DNA of 64,000 bases from Bradyrhizobium sp. U87765 SZCCT0048 (GTDB lineage: Bacteria > Pseudomonadota > Alphaproteobacteria > Rhizobiales > Xanthobacteraceae): positions 1,612,001 through 1,676,000 of the forward strand of contig NZ_JAFCMM010000001.1 of NCBI RefSeq assembly GCF_018131225.1. The letters run 5' to 3'. A program made the position numbers and the translations under genes. The notes below the pieces were generated by a model that saw only the letters and a program-made list of their open reading frames with translations, searched no databases and had not been told where the DNA came from. Positions 25,872 to 35,786 of the stretch are shown here, in pieces. Each line of letters opens with the position of its first letter. The first letter of the stretch is position 1.

Positions 25872-26863
25872 CGCGTCCCCCGCTTCGGCTCACGCCGCAG
25901 CAGCCGTCGGCAGGCGGCATCGAGCGCCGGAACGACGCCCTGCGGCAACAACAGCACCGCGGCGATGAAGATGATGCCGAGCACGATGTTGGGATCCGTC
26001 AGCTTGGCCTGGCCGAGCCAGGTCGTGACCGCCTGCAGAATGATGCACCCGACCACCGGCCCGATCAGCGTACCGAGCCCGCCGAACATCACCCAGATGA
26101 TGGCCTGCGCCGCGAAGCCGACCGAAAACGAATCCGGCCCGACGAACGATCCCCACGCCGCGAACAGCGCCCCCGCGAGGCCCGCGACGCCAGCGCCGAT
26201 GCAGAACATGCCGAGCTTGTACATGCGCACGTCGTAGCCGAGCAGTTCGGCCCGCGCCTCGCTCTCGCGCACGCCGATGCAGATCCGCCCGAACGGCGAC
26301 GCCAGCAGCAGACGCAGCCCGAGATAGACTGCCAGCAGGACCGCTCCGGAGAGATAGTACATGCCATGGAAGCCGAATGCTGCGTCGGGCGCGAACGGCC
26401 AGTTCACCGGCGGCACCGACGGAATGCCGTTGTAGCCGCCGAGCGGCGCGTTGCCGATGGTGAAGGACTGTCCCGAGGTGCTGTTGACCAGGCTGTAGAA
26501 GATCAGCGACACGGTCAGCGAAATCACCCCGAAGTAGACATCCGTCACCCGGCCGAAGAACGCGAAGTAACCGATCAGCGCGGCGAGCAGAACCGGCACG
26601 ATGATCGCGGCCACGAGCGCCGGCGTGCTGTCGGCGAAATTGATCGCGGTGATCGCATAGGCGTAGGCGCCGAGACCGAAGAACACCGACTGGCCAAGGC
26701 TGAGGATGCCGGCGAAGCCCCACACCAGCGCGAGGCTGAGCGCGAAGATCGCCATGATCGCGAACACGGTCAGGTTGAACAGCGTGTAGGTTTCGACGAG
26801 CAGCGGAATCCCGCACAGCAGGACGAGGCCGATGAGCGCCCCGGCAGCGAGCTTACGCACCAT
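25868..26863 (-). CDS. ABC transporter permease, LivM/UrtC type
   Basis: 331 residues, about nine to ten hydrophobic segments. The motif ALVWGFAGILSLGQSVFFGLGAYAYA and the EAA-like loop GRICIGVRESEARAELLGYDV, then YKLGMFCIGAGVAGLAGALFA, are standard for LivM-type inner-membrane subunits. ATG at 26863 shares one base with the stop of the LivH-type gene; a much longer open frame upstream is shadow of the other permease. C-terminus is Arg-rich (RRLLRREPKRGTR). Confidence 0.9.
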   Translation of the reverse strand: MVRKLAAGALIGLVLLCGIPLLVETYTLFNLTVFAIMAIFALSLALVWGFAGILSLGQSVFFGLGAYAYAITAINFADSTPALVAAIIVPVLLAALIGYFAFFGRVTDVYFGVISLTVSLIFYSLVNSTSGQSFTIGNAPLGGYNGIPSVPPVNWPFAPDAAFGFHGMYYLSGAVLLAVYLGLRLLLASPFGRICIGVRESEARAELLGYDVRMYKLGMFCIGAGVAGLAGALFAAWGSFVGPDSFSVGFAAQAIIWVMFGGLGTLIGPVVGCIILQAVTTWLGQAKLTDPNIVLGIIFIAAVLLLPQGVVPALDAACRRLLRREPKRGTR

Positions 26864-27729
26864 CACACGCCGCCCCGAAAGAAGCGCCCGGTGATCCCGG
26901 ACGGCAGGATGCGCAGCAGGACGACAGCCGTGGCGAGCAGCGCCACCTGTCCGACCACCGGCGTCGAGACGATCGTGGTCAACTCGCTGACCGTGCCAAG
27001 CAAGCTCGCCGCCAGCGCCGAGCCGGCGAGCGGCAGCGGGCCGCCGGAAATCACCGTAATGAACGCCTTGCCGATATAGATCGTGCCGGACACCGGCATT
27101 ACGCCGGCGACCGGGGCGAACACCGCGCCGGCGATTCCGGACAGGGCGGCGCCGAGGGCAAAGGTCAGCGCATAGACCCGTGGCACATGGGTGCCGAGCG
27201 CCCCGGCCATCGCCGCATTCTCCATGGTGCCGCGCGCCACCAGACCGAAGCTGGTCCAGCGCAACAGTGCGTAGAGCCCCACCATCACCACCGCTGCAAC
27301 GGCAATGACGAAGAAGGTGTAGCCGCCCTCGCGATAGGATCCGATCGCAATCGAGCCGAACGGCTGGCTGACGCCGCGCTGATCGTAGCCCAGCGTCACC
27401 GACGCGATCCCGATCAGCAGCAGGCTGAGGCCCCAGGTGGCGAGAATGGTATCCACGGTGCGCCCGTACAGGCGGCGGATGATCAGCCGCTCCACTACCG
27501 CCCCGAGGATCACGCATACCAGCGGCGCGACCACGAACATCGCGAGCCAGATATTGACCCCGGTGCGCACCGCCAGAATGAAGGCGAAGCCGCCGACCAT
27601 CAGGAATTCGCCATGGGCGAAATTGATGACGCCCATCATGCCGAAGATGACGGCAAGCCCTGCGGTCATGAGGAACAGGCTGGCGACCGCGTACAGCACG
27701 TGGATCGCCGTGATGAGGGTCAGCTCCAT
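26863..27729 (-). CDS. ABC transporter permease, LivH/UrtB type
   Basis: 288 residues, about eight hydrophobic segments. FGMMGVINFAHGEFLMVGGF near the N-terminus and the loop ARGTMENAAMAGALGTHVPRVYALTFALGAALSG (EAA loop contacting the ATPases) are the LivH signature. Starts 10 bp after the binding-protein stop codon. Confidence 0.9.
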   Translation of the reverse strand: MELTLITAIHVLYAVASLFLMTAGLAVIFGMMGVINFAHGEFLMVGGFAFILAVRTGVNIWLAMFVVAPLVCVILGAVVERLIIRRLYGRTVDTILATWGLSLLLIGIASVTLGYDQRGVSQPFGSIAIGSYREGGYTFFVIAVAAVVMVGLYALLRWTSFGLVARGTMENAAMAGALGTHVPRVYALTFALGAALSGIAGAVFAPVAGVMPVSGTIYIGKAFITVISGGPLPLAGSALAASLLGTVSELTTIVSTPVVGQVALLATAVVLLRILPSGITGRFFRGGV

Positions 27730-27739
27730 CGCCGCGCGC

Positions 27740-28972
27740 TCAGCTCTTCGGACCGAACTGCTGGTTGGTGCCGGGCGTCTTCACGAGATCGCAGCGCTCG
27801 TCGTCGATGACAGGGGCGACCTGCTGCCAGCTCTGCTGCACGACGAAGGCGCCGTCCTTGACCTCGGCGAGATACATGTCGAGCAGGCAGTGGTTGGTCT
27901 TCGCATCGAGCCGCACCTTGCCGCTCGGACCATCGATCGCAGCACCGCCGGCGAGCGCCTTGAGGATGGCGTCGCGATCGGTCGACTGCGCCGTCCTGAC
28001 CGCTTCGGCCCACAGCAGCATGCCCTGATAGTCGGCCGGCGCCAGCGTGCCGATGAACGCATCCGACGGAAACTTCGCTTTCCAGCGCGCCTGGAACGCA
28101 CGATTCGCTGGTGTATCGACCTCGTCGAACAGGTTCTTGCAGGCGATGATGCCTTCGGTCACGTCCCTGGGAAGGCGCAGATTCTCGCCGGCGTCGCCGA
28201 AGGTGTGGCCGGCGAGACGGATGGTCTTGTTCAGTCCCGCCGCGGCCCACTGGCCATAGAACGCCTCATGTGCCGGGCCCACGAACACTCCGTAGACCAC
28301 GTCGGCCCTGGCCTGCTGGATCTTGCTGATGATGGCGCCGAAATTGTTGACGTCGAGCGGAACGAAATCGGCGCCGACGACCTGCCCACCATTGGCGGCG
28401 GCGATCTGCTCCGCCCACTTGGCCGAGTAATGACCGAAGTTGTAATCGGCGGCGACCGTATAGATCCGGCGCCCGGCCTTCTGGATCACATAGGGGATCA
28501 TCTTGGCGAGCAACTGCGGCGGCGTCGGCCCGGTGACGATGGTGTTGCGATCGCAGACACCGCCCTCGTAGATCATGTCGTAGAAGTACGGAATTTTGGC
28601 ACGGCCGAAGATCGGCCGGACCACCTCCCGGGCCGCGCTGGTGATAGCGCCGTGCACGGCGACGACGCGGTCCTTGAGCGCGAGCTGCTGGCCGAACTGC
28701 GCATACAGCTTGTTGTCCGACTGGGTGTCGTAATGCACGAGCTCGACGGACCGGCCGAGCAGACCGCCGCGTCCGTTGATCTCGTCGACCGCGAGCTGCA
28801 GCGCATGAAGCTTGGGCTGGCCGAACACCTGGAACGGCCCCGACAGGTCCATCAGGCAGCCGACCTTGATGCTGTCGGCAGCATACCCTGTGCGCATCGG
28901 CAGGACCTGCGCAAAGCCGGCGGCAGCGGCCCCGGTCGTCACCGTCTTCAATACGTCGCGTCTGCTGATCAT
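27740..28972 (-). CDS. Periplasmic substrate-binding protein of an amide/urea-type ABC importer
   Basis: 410 residues. The N-terminus MISRRDVLKTVTTGAAAAGF carries a twin-arginine motif (SRRDVLK) before a hydrophobic stretch, so Tat export of a folded protein is probable. IKVGCLMDLSGPFQVFGQPKLHALQLAVDEINGRGG is the start of a type 1 periplasmic-binding fold; NKLYAQFGQQLALKDRVVAVHGAITSAAR and ADYNFGHYSAKWAEQI follow the short-chain-amide/urea-binding subgroup (FmdD, UrtA). A GAGGGA sequence precedes the ATG at 28972. With an amidase gene directly upstream, an amide ligand is likely. Confidence 0.88.
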   Translation of the reverse strand: MISRRDVLKTVTTGAAAAGFAQVLPMRTGYAADSIKVGCLMDLSGPFQVFGQPKLHALQLAVDEINGRGGLLGRSVELVHYDTQSDNKLYAQFGQQLALKDRVVAVHGAITSAAREVVRPIFGRAKIPYFYDMIYEGGVCDRNTIVTGPTPPQLLAKMIPYVIQKAGRRIYTVAADYNFGHYSAKWAEQIAAANGGQVVGADFVPLDVNNFGAIISKIQQARADVVYGVFVGPAHEAFYGQWAAAGLNKTIRLAGHTFGDAGENLRLPRDVTEGIIACKNLFDEVDTPANRAFQARWKAKFPSDAFIGTLAPADYQGMLLWAEAVRTAQSTDRDAILKALAGGAAIDGPSGKVRLDAKTNHCLLDMYLAEVKDGAFVVQQSWQQVAPVIDDERCDLVKTPGTNQQFGPKS

Positions 28973-29045
28973 GATCCCTCCCCCTGCGCGCGAAAGGCGC
29001 TTGCTGTTGCTTCGGAACGGCGACGGTTCGCCCCGTCCGTTGTCT

Positions 29046-30518
29046 CTACGATCCGAGCCGCAGATCCGGCGGCGGCAGCCGCCCGAGTTCGGCCTCGGCG
29101 GCGAGACCCAGTCCCAGCAGATCGACATCGCCACCGGCAAGGCCGTCGAACTCAAGGCCGACGGGCAACCCTGCGGCGGTCACCCCCGCCGCGAGGCTCA
29201 GTCCGGGCACGCCAAGCGCACATGTGAAGCGCGTCTGACGGATCAGGCTCTCGAGCTTGCTGACGGGCTTGCCGCCGACCTCGACCTCGTCCTCGAAGGT
29301 ATCGCCGGCGGCGCTGATCAGCGGCGCGACCAGCGGCTCGGTCGGAAACGCGATCGCCGAGAGACCGTGCGCGCGAAACATCGCGCTGTAGGCCGCGCCG
29401 ATCCGGGCGCGCCCGGCACCGCGGGCGGTAGCCACCTCCGCGCCGGTCAACGAGGCCTCACGCGCGAGGTGGAACAGGCGGCGGGTGTCCTTGCTGGCGA
29501 TGGCATCGATCACCACGGTGGCGTCGAGATCGATGGCATGGCGCCGGAAATAGGCGGCGAGGTCCTCGCGCATGCCGGCATTGATCAGCGTCCAGAATGT
29601 CGCGTCCGTGTCCGGCAGATACGAGCTGACATCGACATCGACCAATGTCGCACCGGCCTCCTGCAGGCGGGTGAGTGCCGCCCGCGTCACCCGTTCGACC
29701 TCCGTATCGAGGCCCTCCCAATAGTGCTGCCGCGGGATGCCGATGCGCACATCCGCAAGACGGGCCGGCGTCGGCGATGGCGCGCCGGCGATCGCGGAGT
29801 GCATCAGCGCGAGATCCGCGACGCTGCGCGCCATCGGGCCGACGGTATCGAGATCGGCGGCCAGCGGCACCACGCCGTCGAGCGCATAGCGCGTGCCGCC
29901 CACCGAGGTCGGCCGCAGCGCCACCGTGCCGCAGAAGGCCGAGGGAATGCGCACCGATCCCGCGGTATCGGTGCCCAGTCCCAGCGGCGCCATGCGGGCA
30001 GCGATCGCCGCCGCCGTGCCGCCGCTCGATCCACCGGCAACGCGGGCGCGGTCATAGGGATTGCCGACGGCGCCGAACGTCGGATTGGACGAGGTGCCGC
30101 CGCCAGCGAGCTCATGCATGTTCGCCTTGGCGAACACATAGGCCCCCCGACGCTGCAGCGCAGCGACCACCGGCGCGTCGCATCCGGGATTGTGACCTTT
30201 CAGCGCAGCCGTCGAGGCCGAGGTGGGAAAACCCTCCGTATCGATGTTGTCCTTGACCACCACGGGAATGCCGGCGAGGTCTCGCGGGACATCGCCACGG
30301 CTGCGGGCGCGATCGGCGTCGCGCGCGGCTTCCAGCACCCGCGCATCGTCGCGATAAGTGAAGGCATTGAGATCCTGATTGGCGCGGCAGACCGTCAGCA
30401 GCGCGGATGCGTAGGCCTCAGCCGTCAGGCTGCCATCGCGAAAGTGCGCAACCGCTTCTGTTGCCGTCAATTCAGCGATGGCGACGGCATCGTGCTGGCC
30501 CCGCTCGGACATGGTCAT
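29046..30518 (-). CDS. Amidase (amidase-signature family)
   Basis: 490 residues. All three residues of the amidase-signature triad can be placed: Lys89 in IPVVVKDNIDTEG, cis-Ser164 in VAGGSSGGTAAA and nucleophilic Ser188 in GTDTAGSVRIPSAF, at the spacings known from FAAH (75 and 24 residues). Such enzymes hydrolyse amides to acid and ammonia. The gene is first in an operon with the ABC importer, pointing to uptake and hydrolysis of an external amide as a nitrogen or carbon source. ATG at 30518 has GAGGAAAC upstream; a second ATG lies at 30512. C-terminal LESLIRQTRFTCALGVPGLSLAAG is also typical. Confidence 0.92.
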   Translation of the reverse strand: MTMSERGQHDAVAIAELTATEAVAHFRDGSLTAEAYASALLTVCRANQDLNAFTYRDDARVLEAARDADRARSRGDVPRDLAGIPVVVKDNIDTEGFPTSASTAALKGHNPGCDAPVVAALQRRGAYVFAKANMHELAGGGTSSNPTFGAVGNPYDRARVAGGSSGGTAAAIAARMAPLGLGTDTAGSVRIPSAFCGTVALRPTSVGGTRYALDGVVPLAADLDTVGPMARSVADLALMHSAIAGAPSPTPARLADVRIGIPRQHYWEGLDTEVERVTRAALTRLQEAGATLVDVDVSSYLPDTDATFWTLINAGMREDLAAYFRRHAIDLDATVVIDAIASKDTRRLFHLAREASLTGAEVATARGAGRARIGAAYSAMFRAHGLSAIAFPTEPLVAPLISAAGDTFEDEVEVGGKPVSKLESLIRQTRFTCALGVPGLSLAAGVTAAGLPVGLEFDGLAGGDVDLLGLGLAAEAELGRLPPPDLRLGS

Positions 30519-30820
30519 ACGTTTCCTCACCCAGGTGTTGCCAGCCGCCACGCGGCGCATGCTCACCGTTTCTGATTGCAGGTAGCCTGGCCGTGCGTGT
30601 GGCAGCGCAGCCGATCCTGCCGGCTGCGCACTGACGCGCCCGTGCGGACTGCACCGACGATATCGCTCGACTGTAGCGGCAGATGCCGCGGACCGGCCTG
30701 CCTCGGCGTGCCAGACCATGGACTCGGCTTGCCAGAACTGAGTACCGCGGGTAGCCTTTGCGTGCCTCGCGAGAACGCGCAGAGCGCCCGTTTCACGGTA
30801 CAGCACTGGAGTGATGTCGG
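30519..30820. other. 302-bp divergent control region of the amidase operon
   Basis: Between amidase and the AraC gene. Apart from the direct repeat listed next, it holds several G+C-rich inverted repeats (for example GCCGGCTGC near 30615-30630) but no coding sequence. Confidence 0.6.
30702..30736. promoter_or_regulatory. Direct repeat with 21-bp period, probable AraC-family half-sites
   Basis: CTCGGCGTGCCAGA (30702-30715) and CTCGGCTTGCCAGA (30723-30736) agree at 13 of 14 positions and start 21 bp apart, i.e. two helical turns on the same face. Tandem half-sites at this spacing are how AraC proteins bind. The site is 184 bp from the amidase start and 85 bp from the AraC start. Confidence 0.6.
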
Positions 30821-31834
30821 ATGCATGGCGCGGACCTTGCCGCGGTGAAGCCGAGCGACAGCTTCGAGCTCTGGCACGAAGCGACCTGCCGGAATTACTC
30901 GACCACCGATTGCAAGCTGACCAGCGACGCGCATTTCGGCGCGCGTATCGAAGTCAAGTCGTTCGGCCCGCTGCTGGTCAGCGACATGGTGTGCTCCACC
31001 GTGCCCGACGAGCCGCTCCATGTCAGCCGGCATGGCGCGCACATCCGCAAGGATGCGCGCGACGACATCATGCTGTGGCTGACGCTGGAAGGCTCCGCGA
31101 CCATTGCGCAGGACGGGCGCGCCGCGCAGATGCGCCCGGGCGATCTCGTCCTGCACGACCAGACCCAGCCCTTCGAACTCGAATTCCGCGAGAACCACTG
31201 CGCGATCATGGTGACCATCCCGCGGCCGCTGCTGATCTCGCGCATGCCGACGGCGCGGCGATGCGTGGCGCGTCGCATCGCGGCGGGAACGCCGGTCGGC
31301 GCGCTCGCCGCCTCGATGATCGGACAGATCAGCCGGATGGCCGCGACGACCGATCCGGACGTCGCGCTGCGGATCGGCGCGTCGGCGCTCGACATTCTGG
31401 CCACCACCATCGAAGCCGAGTTGAAGGACACATCGACGCCGATACCACACAGGGCCCGGCAACTCGAGCAGGTCAAGCGCTACCTGATGGCCCATCTCGA
31501 CGACGCCGATCTCGATATCGCGCGCATCGCCAGCAGCCAGAGCATGGCGCCGCGAACGCTCAACCGCCTGTTCGCGGCCGAAGGCACCACGCCGATCCGC
31601 TGGCTGTGGCAACAGCGACTGGCCGCGAGCTACAAGGCGCTGGCGGAGGGGCACATCACCCAGGTGATCGACGCCGCGCTCAGCTTCGGCTTCAGCGATC
31701 CCTCGCATTTCAGCCGCGCCTTCAAGGCCGCGTTCGGACAGACGCCGCACGCGGTGGCGCGGGATCCGTCGCGCACCATCGCGCCAGGGAAAAGCGCAGG
31801 CGATAAGGCTTCGGGCCGCAGACGCTCGAACTGA
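30821..31834 (+). CDS. AraC family regulator with AraC-binding-like N-terminal domain
   Basis: 337 residues. The N-terminal region (about 15-200), including FGPLLVSDMVCSTVPDEPLHVSR and LTLEGSATIAQDGRAAQMRPGDLVLHD, is the cupin-like AraC-binding-like domain seen in regulators of amide and ethanolamine use. The C-terminal HTH pair is clear: ADLDIARIASSQSMAPRTLNRLFAAEGTTPIRWLW and VIDAALSFGFSDPSHFSRAFKAAFGQTP. Divergent from the amidase operon, so presumed activator of it in response to the amide or its product. The start at 30821 could be a few codons off. Confidence 0.87.
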   Translation: MHGADLAAVKPSDSFELWHEATCRNYSTTDCKLTSDAHFGARIEVKSFGPLLVSDMVCSTVPDEPLHVSRHGAHIRKDARDDIMLWLTLEGSATIAQDGRAAQMRPGDLVLHDQTQPFELEFRENHCAIMVTIPRPLLISRMPTARRCVARRIAAGTPVGALAASMIGQISRMAATTDPDVALRIGASALDILATTIEAELKDTSTPIPHRARQLEQVKRYLMAHLDDADLDIARIASSQSMAPRTLNRLFAAEGTTPIRWLWQQRLAASYKALAEGHITQVIDAALSFGFSDPSHFSRAFKAAFGQTPHAVARDPSRTIAPGKSAGDKASGRRRSN

Positions 31835-32118
31835 AGCATCGGAACACCGGGCCTGCTCCGGACGGCGTCGTATCCCGGGCCGCTGACCCCGCTGCCCCGA
31901 TGAAGCGAGCATCGATCTTGCTTTGCCCGGCAGGCGGCTATAGTGTCCCGGCCGTCGCGAAAAACGACCGCCAGCTTCCTGGCCGTCGCGTACACGTCAG
32001 CCGCGCGCCCTGCGCGGTTCGGCCAGCGTCTCCGAAAGCAACCGCCTGACGACCATCAGGCCATCGCAGTCATCAGCGTCGACAGGCGCGGCATGATCGC
32101 GGTTACTGGAGCGCAACC

Positions 32119-33249
32119 ATGCAACATCCGATCACGATTAATGGCGCCGGCCTCGGTGGCCTCACGCTCGCGCGTGTCCTCCATCTTCATGGCATCCCGG
32201 CAACGATCTACGAAGCCGAAGCCTCGGCGAGCGAGCGGGCTCAGGGAGGCCTGCTCGACATTCACCCGTATAACGGCCAGATCGCCCTCAAGGCTGCAGG
32301 GCTGTTCGACACATTCCTGGGTCTGGTTCGCCCCGGCGAGGATGCCAAACGCATTGTCGATCGCCACGGCACCGTTCTGTTCGATCACCCCGGCAGCGAC
32401 ACGGGCCAGCGCCCGGAAATCGACCGGGGCGACCTCAGGCGCATGCTCATTCACGCGCTTCCACCCGACACGATCAGGTGGGGTCACAAGGTCGCCTCGG
32501 CAGTAGCGCACGGGGATGGACGGCACGACATCATCTTCGCCGATGGATCGAGGATCACTTGCAGTGTCCTCGTGGGCGCCGATGGCGCGTGGTCCAGGGT
32601 CCGGCCGCTTCTTTCAGATGCCAGGCCGATCTACACCGGCACCTCGTTCATCGAAACGTTCCTGTTCGACGGCGACACCCGCCACAAGGCCAGCGCCGAC
32701 GCGATCGGCAGCGGCACGCTGATGGCTGTCGCTCCGGGCAAAGGCATCCTGGCGCACCGCTGCGCAGACGGAACGCTGCATACCTATGCAGCCCTCAACA
32801 GGCCGGAGGACTGGATCAAATCCCTCGACCTCAGCGACCCGAGAGCTTCTCTCGCCGGCATCGCCGAACAGTTCAGCGGATGGGCGCCGCACCTCACCAG
32901 CCTCATCACGAACAGCGACACCACGCCCGTGCTGCGTCCGATCCACGCGCTGCCCGTCGGACACCAGTGGAAGCGCACGCCAGGCGTCACATTGCTCGGC
33001 GACGCGGCGCACCTGATGTCGCCCTTCGCCGGGGAAGGAGCAAACCTCGCTCTCTACGACGGCGCCGAACTCGCACGGGCGCTCATCGCCCATCCCGACG
33101 ACATCGAGGCCGCGCTCGCCGCCTATGAAAACGATCTCTTCTCGCGCAGCACCGCGGTGGCGGATGAAACTGCGCGGAACCTCGCGCGGTTCTTCGACGA
33201 GACCGCACCGCATGGCGTGGTCGACCTATTTCGCAGGCATCTCGCCTGA
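32119..33249 (+). CDS. FAD-dependent monooxygenase, TetX-like
   Basis: 376 residues. Rossmann start [30 protein letters not shown] (GxGxxG), the central DG motif [13 protein letters not shown] and the GD motif [26 protein letters not shown] mark a class A flavoprotein hydroxylase. The stretch [26 protein letters not shown] is especially like TetX-type enzymes, the tetracycline-modifying branch. Soluble, NAD(P)H and O2 dependent. Tetracycline activity cannot be inferred from this level of similarity, as many TetX-like proteins act on other aromatic compounds. It stands alone between the AraC gene and the transglycosylase. Confidence 0.87.
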   Translation: MQHPITINGAGLGGLTLARVLHLHGIPATIYEAEASASERAQGGLLDIHPYNGQIALKAAGLFDTFLGLVRPGEDAKRIVDRHGTVLFDHPGSDTGQRPEIDRGDLRRMLIHALPPDTIRWGHKVASAVAHGDGRHDIIFADGSRITCSVLVGADGAWSRVRPLLSDARPIYTGTSFIETFLFDGDTRHKASADAIGSGTLMAVAPGKGILAHRCADGTLHTYAALNRPEDWIKSLDLSDPRASLAGIAEQFSGWAPHLTSLITNSDTTPVLRPIHALPVGHQWKRTPGVTLLGDAAHLMSPFAGEGANLALYDGAELARALIAHPDDIEAALAAYENDLFSRSTAVADETARNLARFFDETAPHGVVDLFRRHLA

Positions 33250-33469
33250 GCGAGCGGACGGCTCTCAGATGACGGGTGTCGCGGTTCCCTCGGGTTCCCC
33301 GGCAGCATTACCCGGCACGGTATATCCATGAGGGCGGCGTTTTCCGGGTCGTGTTGCGGATGCGTGACAGTTCTTAAACGGCTGCGTGATACGCTCGATG
33401 TCAGTTCGTGCGGCATGGAGTCGTGCCGTCTGATGGTTGGTGCCGGGGTCTCCCGTGGGGGAACACGCA

Positions 33470-35671
33470 ATGAACCAACGCATGCGAACGGTGACCAGCG
33501 CCGTCACGCTCACTGTGCTCGCGATCACGGCGACGCCACACGACGCGAGCGCCCGCGCCCGACAATCTCACGCCTCCATCCACACCACGCGCGCGAAGGT
33601 CGCGCACGCGGCCACGAAAGCGGGCCGGACACGCCACGCAGCGCACGTCGCCACCTCGTCCATCCCGCTGCCGCGATCACGGCCATCACTCGACGACACC
33701 GCGCCAGCGCCGGCTGCACCACCGGTGGCCGCGGCGACGGCGCTGTCCGGCGACCTTGCCGTGGTGAAGCAGGCGCTCGACCTCATCCGCAAGGGCAGAA
33801 CGCGCGACGCGACGGCATTGAAGGCATCGCTCGGCGATCCCGTCGCGCAGACCCTGGTCGAATGGCTGATCCTGCGCAATGTCGACGGCGAGGCGAGCGT
33901 CGCCCGCATCGCTGCATTCGTCGGCGACAATCCGGAGTGGCCGGGCCTGCGCCAGTTGCGCGGCCGCGCCGAAGGCCTGCTGTGGCAGGAGCGCGGCAAC
34001 GCCGCGGCGGTGCATCGCTTCACCGGTGACCAGCCCGTCAGCAGCAAGGGGCGACTGGCCCTCGCCCGCGTTCTTCTCGCGGAAGGCGAGCGTGACAATG
34101 CACTGCAGCAGGTTCGTGCAGTGTGGCGTGCACAGGAGCTGTCGGAGCGGCTCGAGAGCGACGCATACGCGGCGTTCGAGCCCCTGCTCTCCCGCGACGA
34201 CCATCGCCTGCGCATGGACCGGCGCATCGGCGCCAAGGATTTCGCCGGCGCGATGCGCGCCGCCAGGCGGCTCGGCGGCGACGCCCAGGCGCTGGTCAAG
34301 GCCTGCGCGGCCGTCAGCGGCGGCGCGAACAATGCAGCCGCCCTGCTCGACGCTGTAGCCACCGATCTGCGCCAGGATCTCGGCTACGTGCTGTGCCGCG
34401 CGCAGTGGCTGATGCGCAGGGAGCGTTTTGCCGACGCCGGCAAGGTGATGATCGCCGCACCACAGCAGGAGATGGCGCTGCAGGACACCGACCAGTGGTG
34501 GCGCGAGCGGCGCGTGCTCGCCCGCAAGCTGCTCGATCTCGGCGACGCCGAGGCCGCCTATGGCGTGGTGCGCGACGCCGCGCCGCCGGCCAACGACAAC
34601 TATCGCGCCGAGGCCCGCTTCATGGCCGGCTGGATCGCGCTGCGCTATCGCAACGATCCGGCGACGGCGCGCGAACAATTCGCGCACATCGACGACGGCT
34701 CGCGCAACCCGATCGTGCTGGCGCGGGCCAACTACTGGCGCGGCCGCGCCGCCGAGGCGCTCGGCGACACCGATTCGTCGCACGCCTACTTCGAGACTGC
34801 CGCCAGCCACCCGACCGCCTATTACGGCCAGCTCGCGCGCGTGAAGCTCGGCATCGACCGCCTCGCGCTGCGGCAGCTGCCGCCGATCGAACCGGATCTG
34901 AGCCCGGCGCCCGCGGACGACCGCGTCCGCGCTGCCGACATGCTCTATGCCATTGGCGAGCGCGACCTGGTGCTCGGATTCGTCAGCGATCTTGCGGAGC
35001 AGAACGGCAACATCACGACCCTGGCAGCACTCGGCGACCTCACCGCCCGGCGCAACGACGCCCGGGCGATGCTCGAGATCGGCAAGGCCGCACTCGCCCG
35101 CGGGCTTGCGCTCGACCACTACGCGTTTCCCGACATCGGCATCCCGGCGCATCGTCCGATCGGACCGGATATCGGACGCAGCGTGATCTTTTCGGTCGCG
35201 CGCACCGAAAGCGCCTTCGACCAGCGCGACAAGTCGCCGGCCAAGGCGGTCGGCTTGATGCAGGTCACGCCGGACGCCGGTCGCGATACCGCCAAGCGGT
35301 TCGGCGTCGCTTATGACTGGAACAAGCTGGTGACGGATCCCGTCTACAACACCCAGATGGGAGCGGCTGAACTCGCCGCCTTGCTGCGCGAATATCGCGG
35401 CTGCCATATCATGACGTTCGCCGGCTACAACGCCGGGCGCGGACGGGTACAGCAGTGGATCAAGCAGTACGGCGACCCGCGCGACCCGAATGTCGATGCG
35501 GTCGACTGGGTGGAGCGCATTCCCTTCGCCGAGACCCGCAACTACGTCCAGCGGGTGATGGAAAACCTGCAGGTCTACCGCGTGCGGTTCGACGGCGACG
35601 CAGCGATGACCGCCGCCCGCGAGCCTGCCAGCGATCCGCATCTCGAAGTTCAGGCGTCCGCGGTCAAATAG
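33470..35671 (+). CDS. Soluble lytic murein transglycosylase (Slt70-type)
   Basis: 733 residues. A signal peptide (MNQRMRTVTSAVTLTVLAITATPHDASA) exports it to the periplasm. A basic/Pro-rich spacer follows, then a long alpha-superhelical region (about 110-560) of TPR-like hairpins, for example NPIVLARANYWRGRAAEALGD, forming the doughnut of Slt70. The C-terminal SLT domain has the catalytic Glu in SVARTESAFDQ, the GLMQVTPDAGRDTA substrate loop, AGYNAGRGRVQQWI and ETRNYVQRVMENLQVYR. It cleaves peptidoglycan glycan strands to 1,6-anhydro products. ATG at 33470 follows GGGGGAAC. Confidence 0.92.
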   Translation: MNQRMRTVTSAVTLTVLAITATPHDASARARQSHASIHTTRAKVAHAATKAGRTRHAAHVATSSIPLPRSRPSLDDTAPAPAAPPVAAATALSGDLAVVKQALDLIRKGRTRDATALKASLGDPVAQTLVEWLILRNVDGEASVARIAAFVGDNPEWPGLRQLRGRAEGLLWQERGNAAAVHRFTGDQPVSSKGRLALARVLLAEGERDNALQQVRAVWRAQELSERLESDAYAAFEPLLSRDDHRLRMDRRIGAKDFAGAMRAARRLGGDAQALVKACAAVSGGANNAAALLDAVATDLRQDLGYVLCRAQWLMRRERFADAGKVMIAAPQQEMALQDTDQWWRERRVLARKLLDLGDAEAAYGVVRDAAPPANDNYRAEARFMAGWIALRYRNDPATAREQFAHIDDGSRNPIVLARANYWRGRAAEALGDTDSSHAYFETAASHPTAYYGQLARVKLGIDRLALRQLPPIEPDLSPAPADDRVRAADMLYAIGERDLVLGFVSDLAEQNGNITTLAALGDLTARRNDARAMLEIGKAALARGLALDHYAFPDIGIPAHRPIGPDIGRSVIFSVARTESAFDQRDKSPAKAVGLMQVTPDAGRDTAKRFGVAYDWNKLVTDPVYNTQMGAAELAALLREYRGCHIMTFAGYNAGRGRVQQWIKQYGDPRDPNVDAVDWVERIPFAETRNYVQRVMENLQVYRVRFDGDAAMTAAREPASDPHLEVQASAVK

Positions 35672-35786
35672 CGCCACCACGGCCTGTCGCCGCAGACGCG
35701 CGAAACGAAAATGGCCGGAACAAGCCCGACCATGACGCCTCCGATGGAGCGGTCCTCGACGACGGGGCGCACGCGGCTCGCTGTCG

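Noticed and set aside
24443..28972. Branched-chain amino acid transporter as a firm substrate call
   Set aside because: Subunit types are shared by amino-acid, urea and amide importers; the leading amidase gene and SHGQ ATPase signature favour amide, so no liv symbols were given.
28812..30575. Long plus-strand open frame opposite the amidase
   Set aside because: Antisense shadow of a well-identified amidase with intact triad; no recognisable domain.
30563..31912. Minus-strand open frame opposite the AraC gene
   Set aside because: The AraC reading on the plus strand has complete double HTH motifs; the opposite frame has none.
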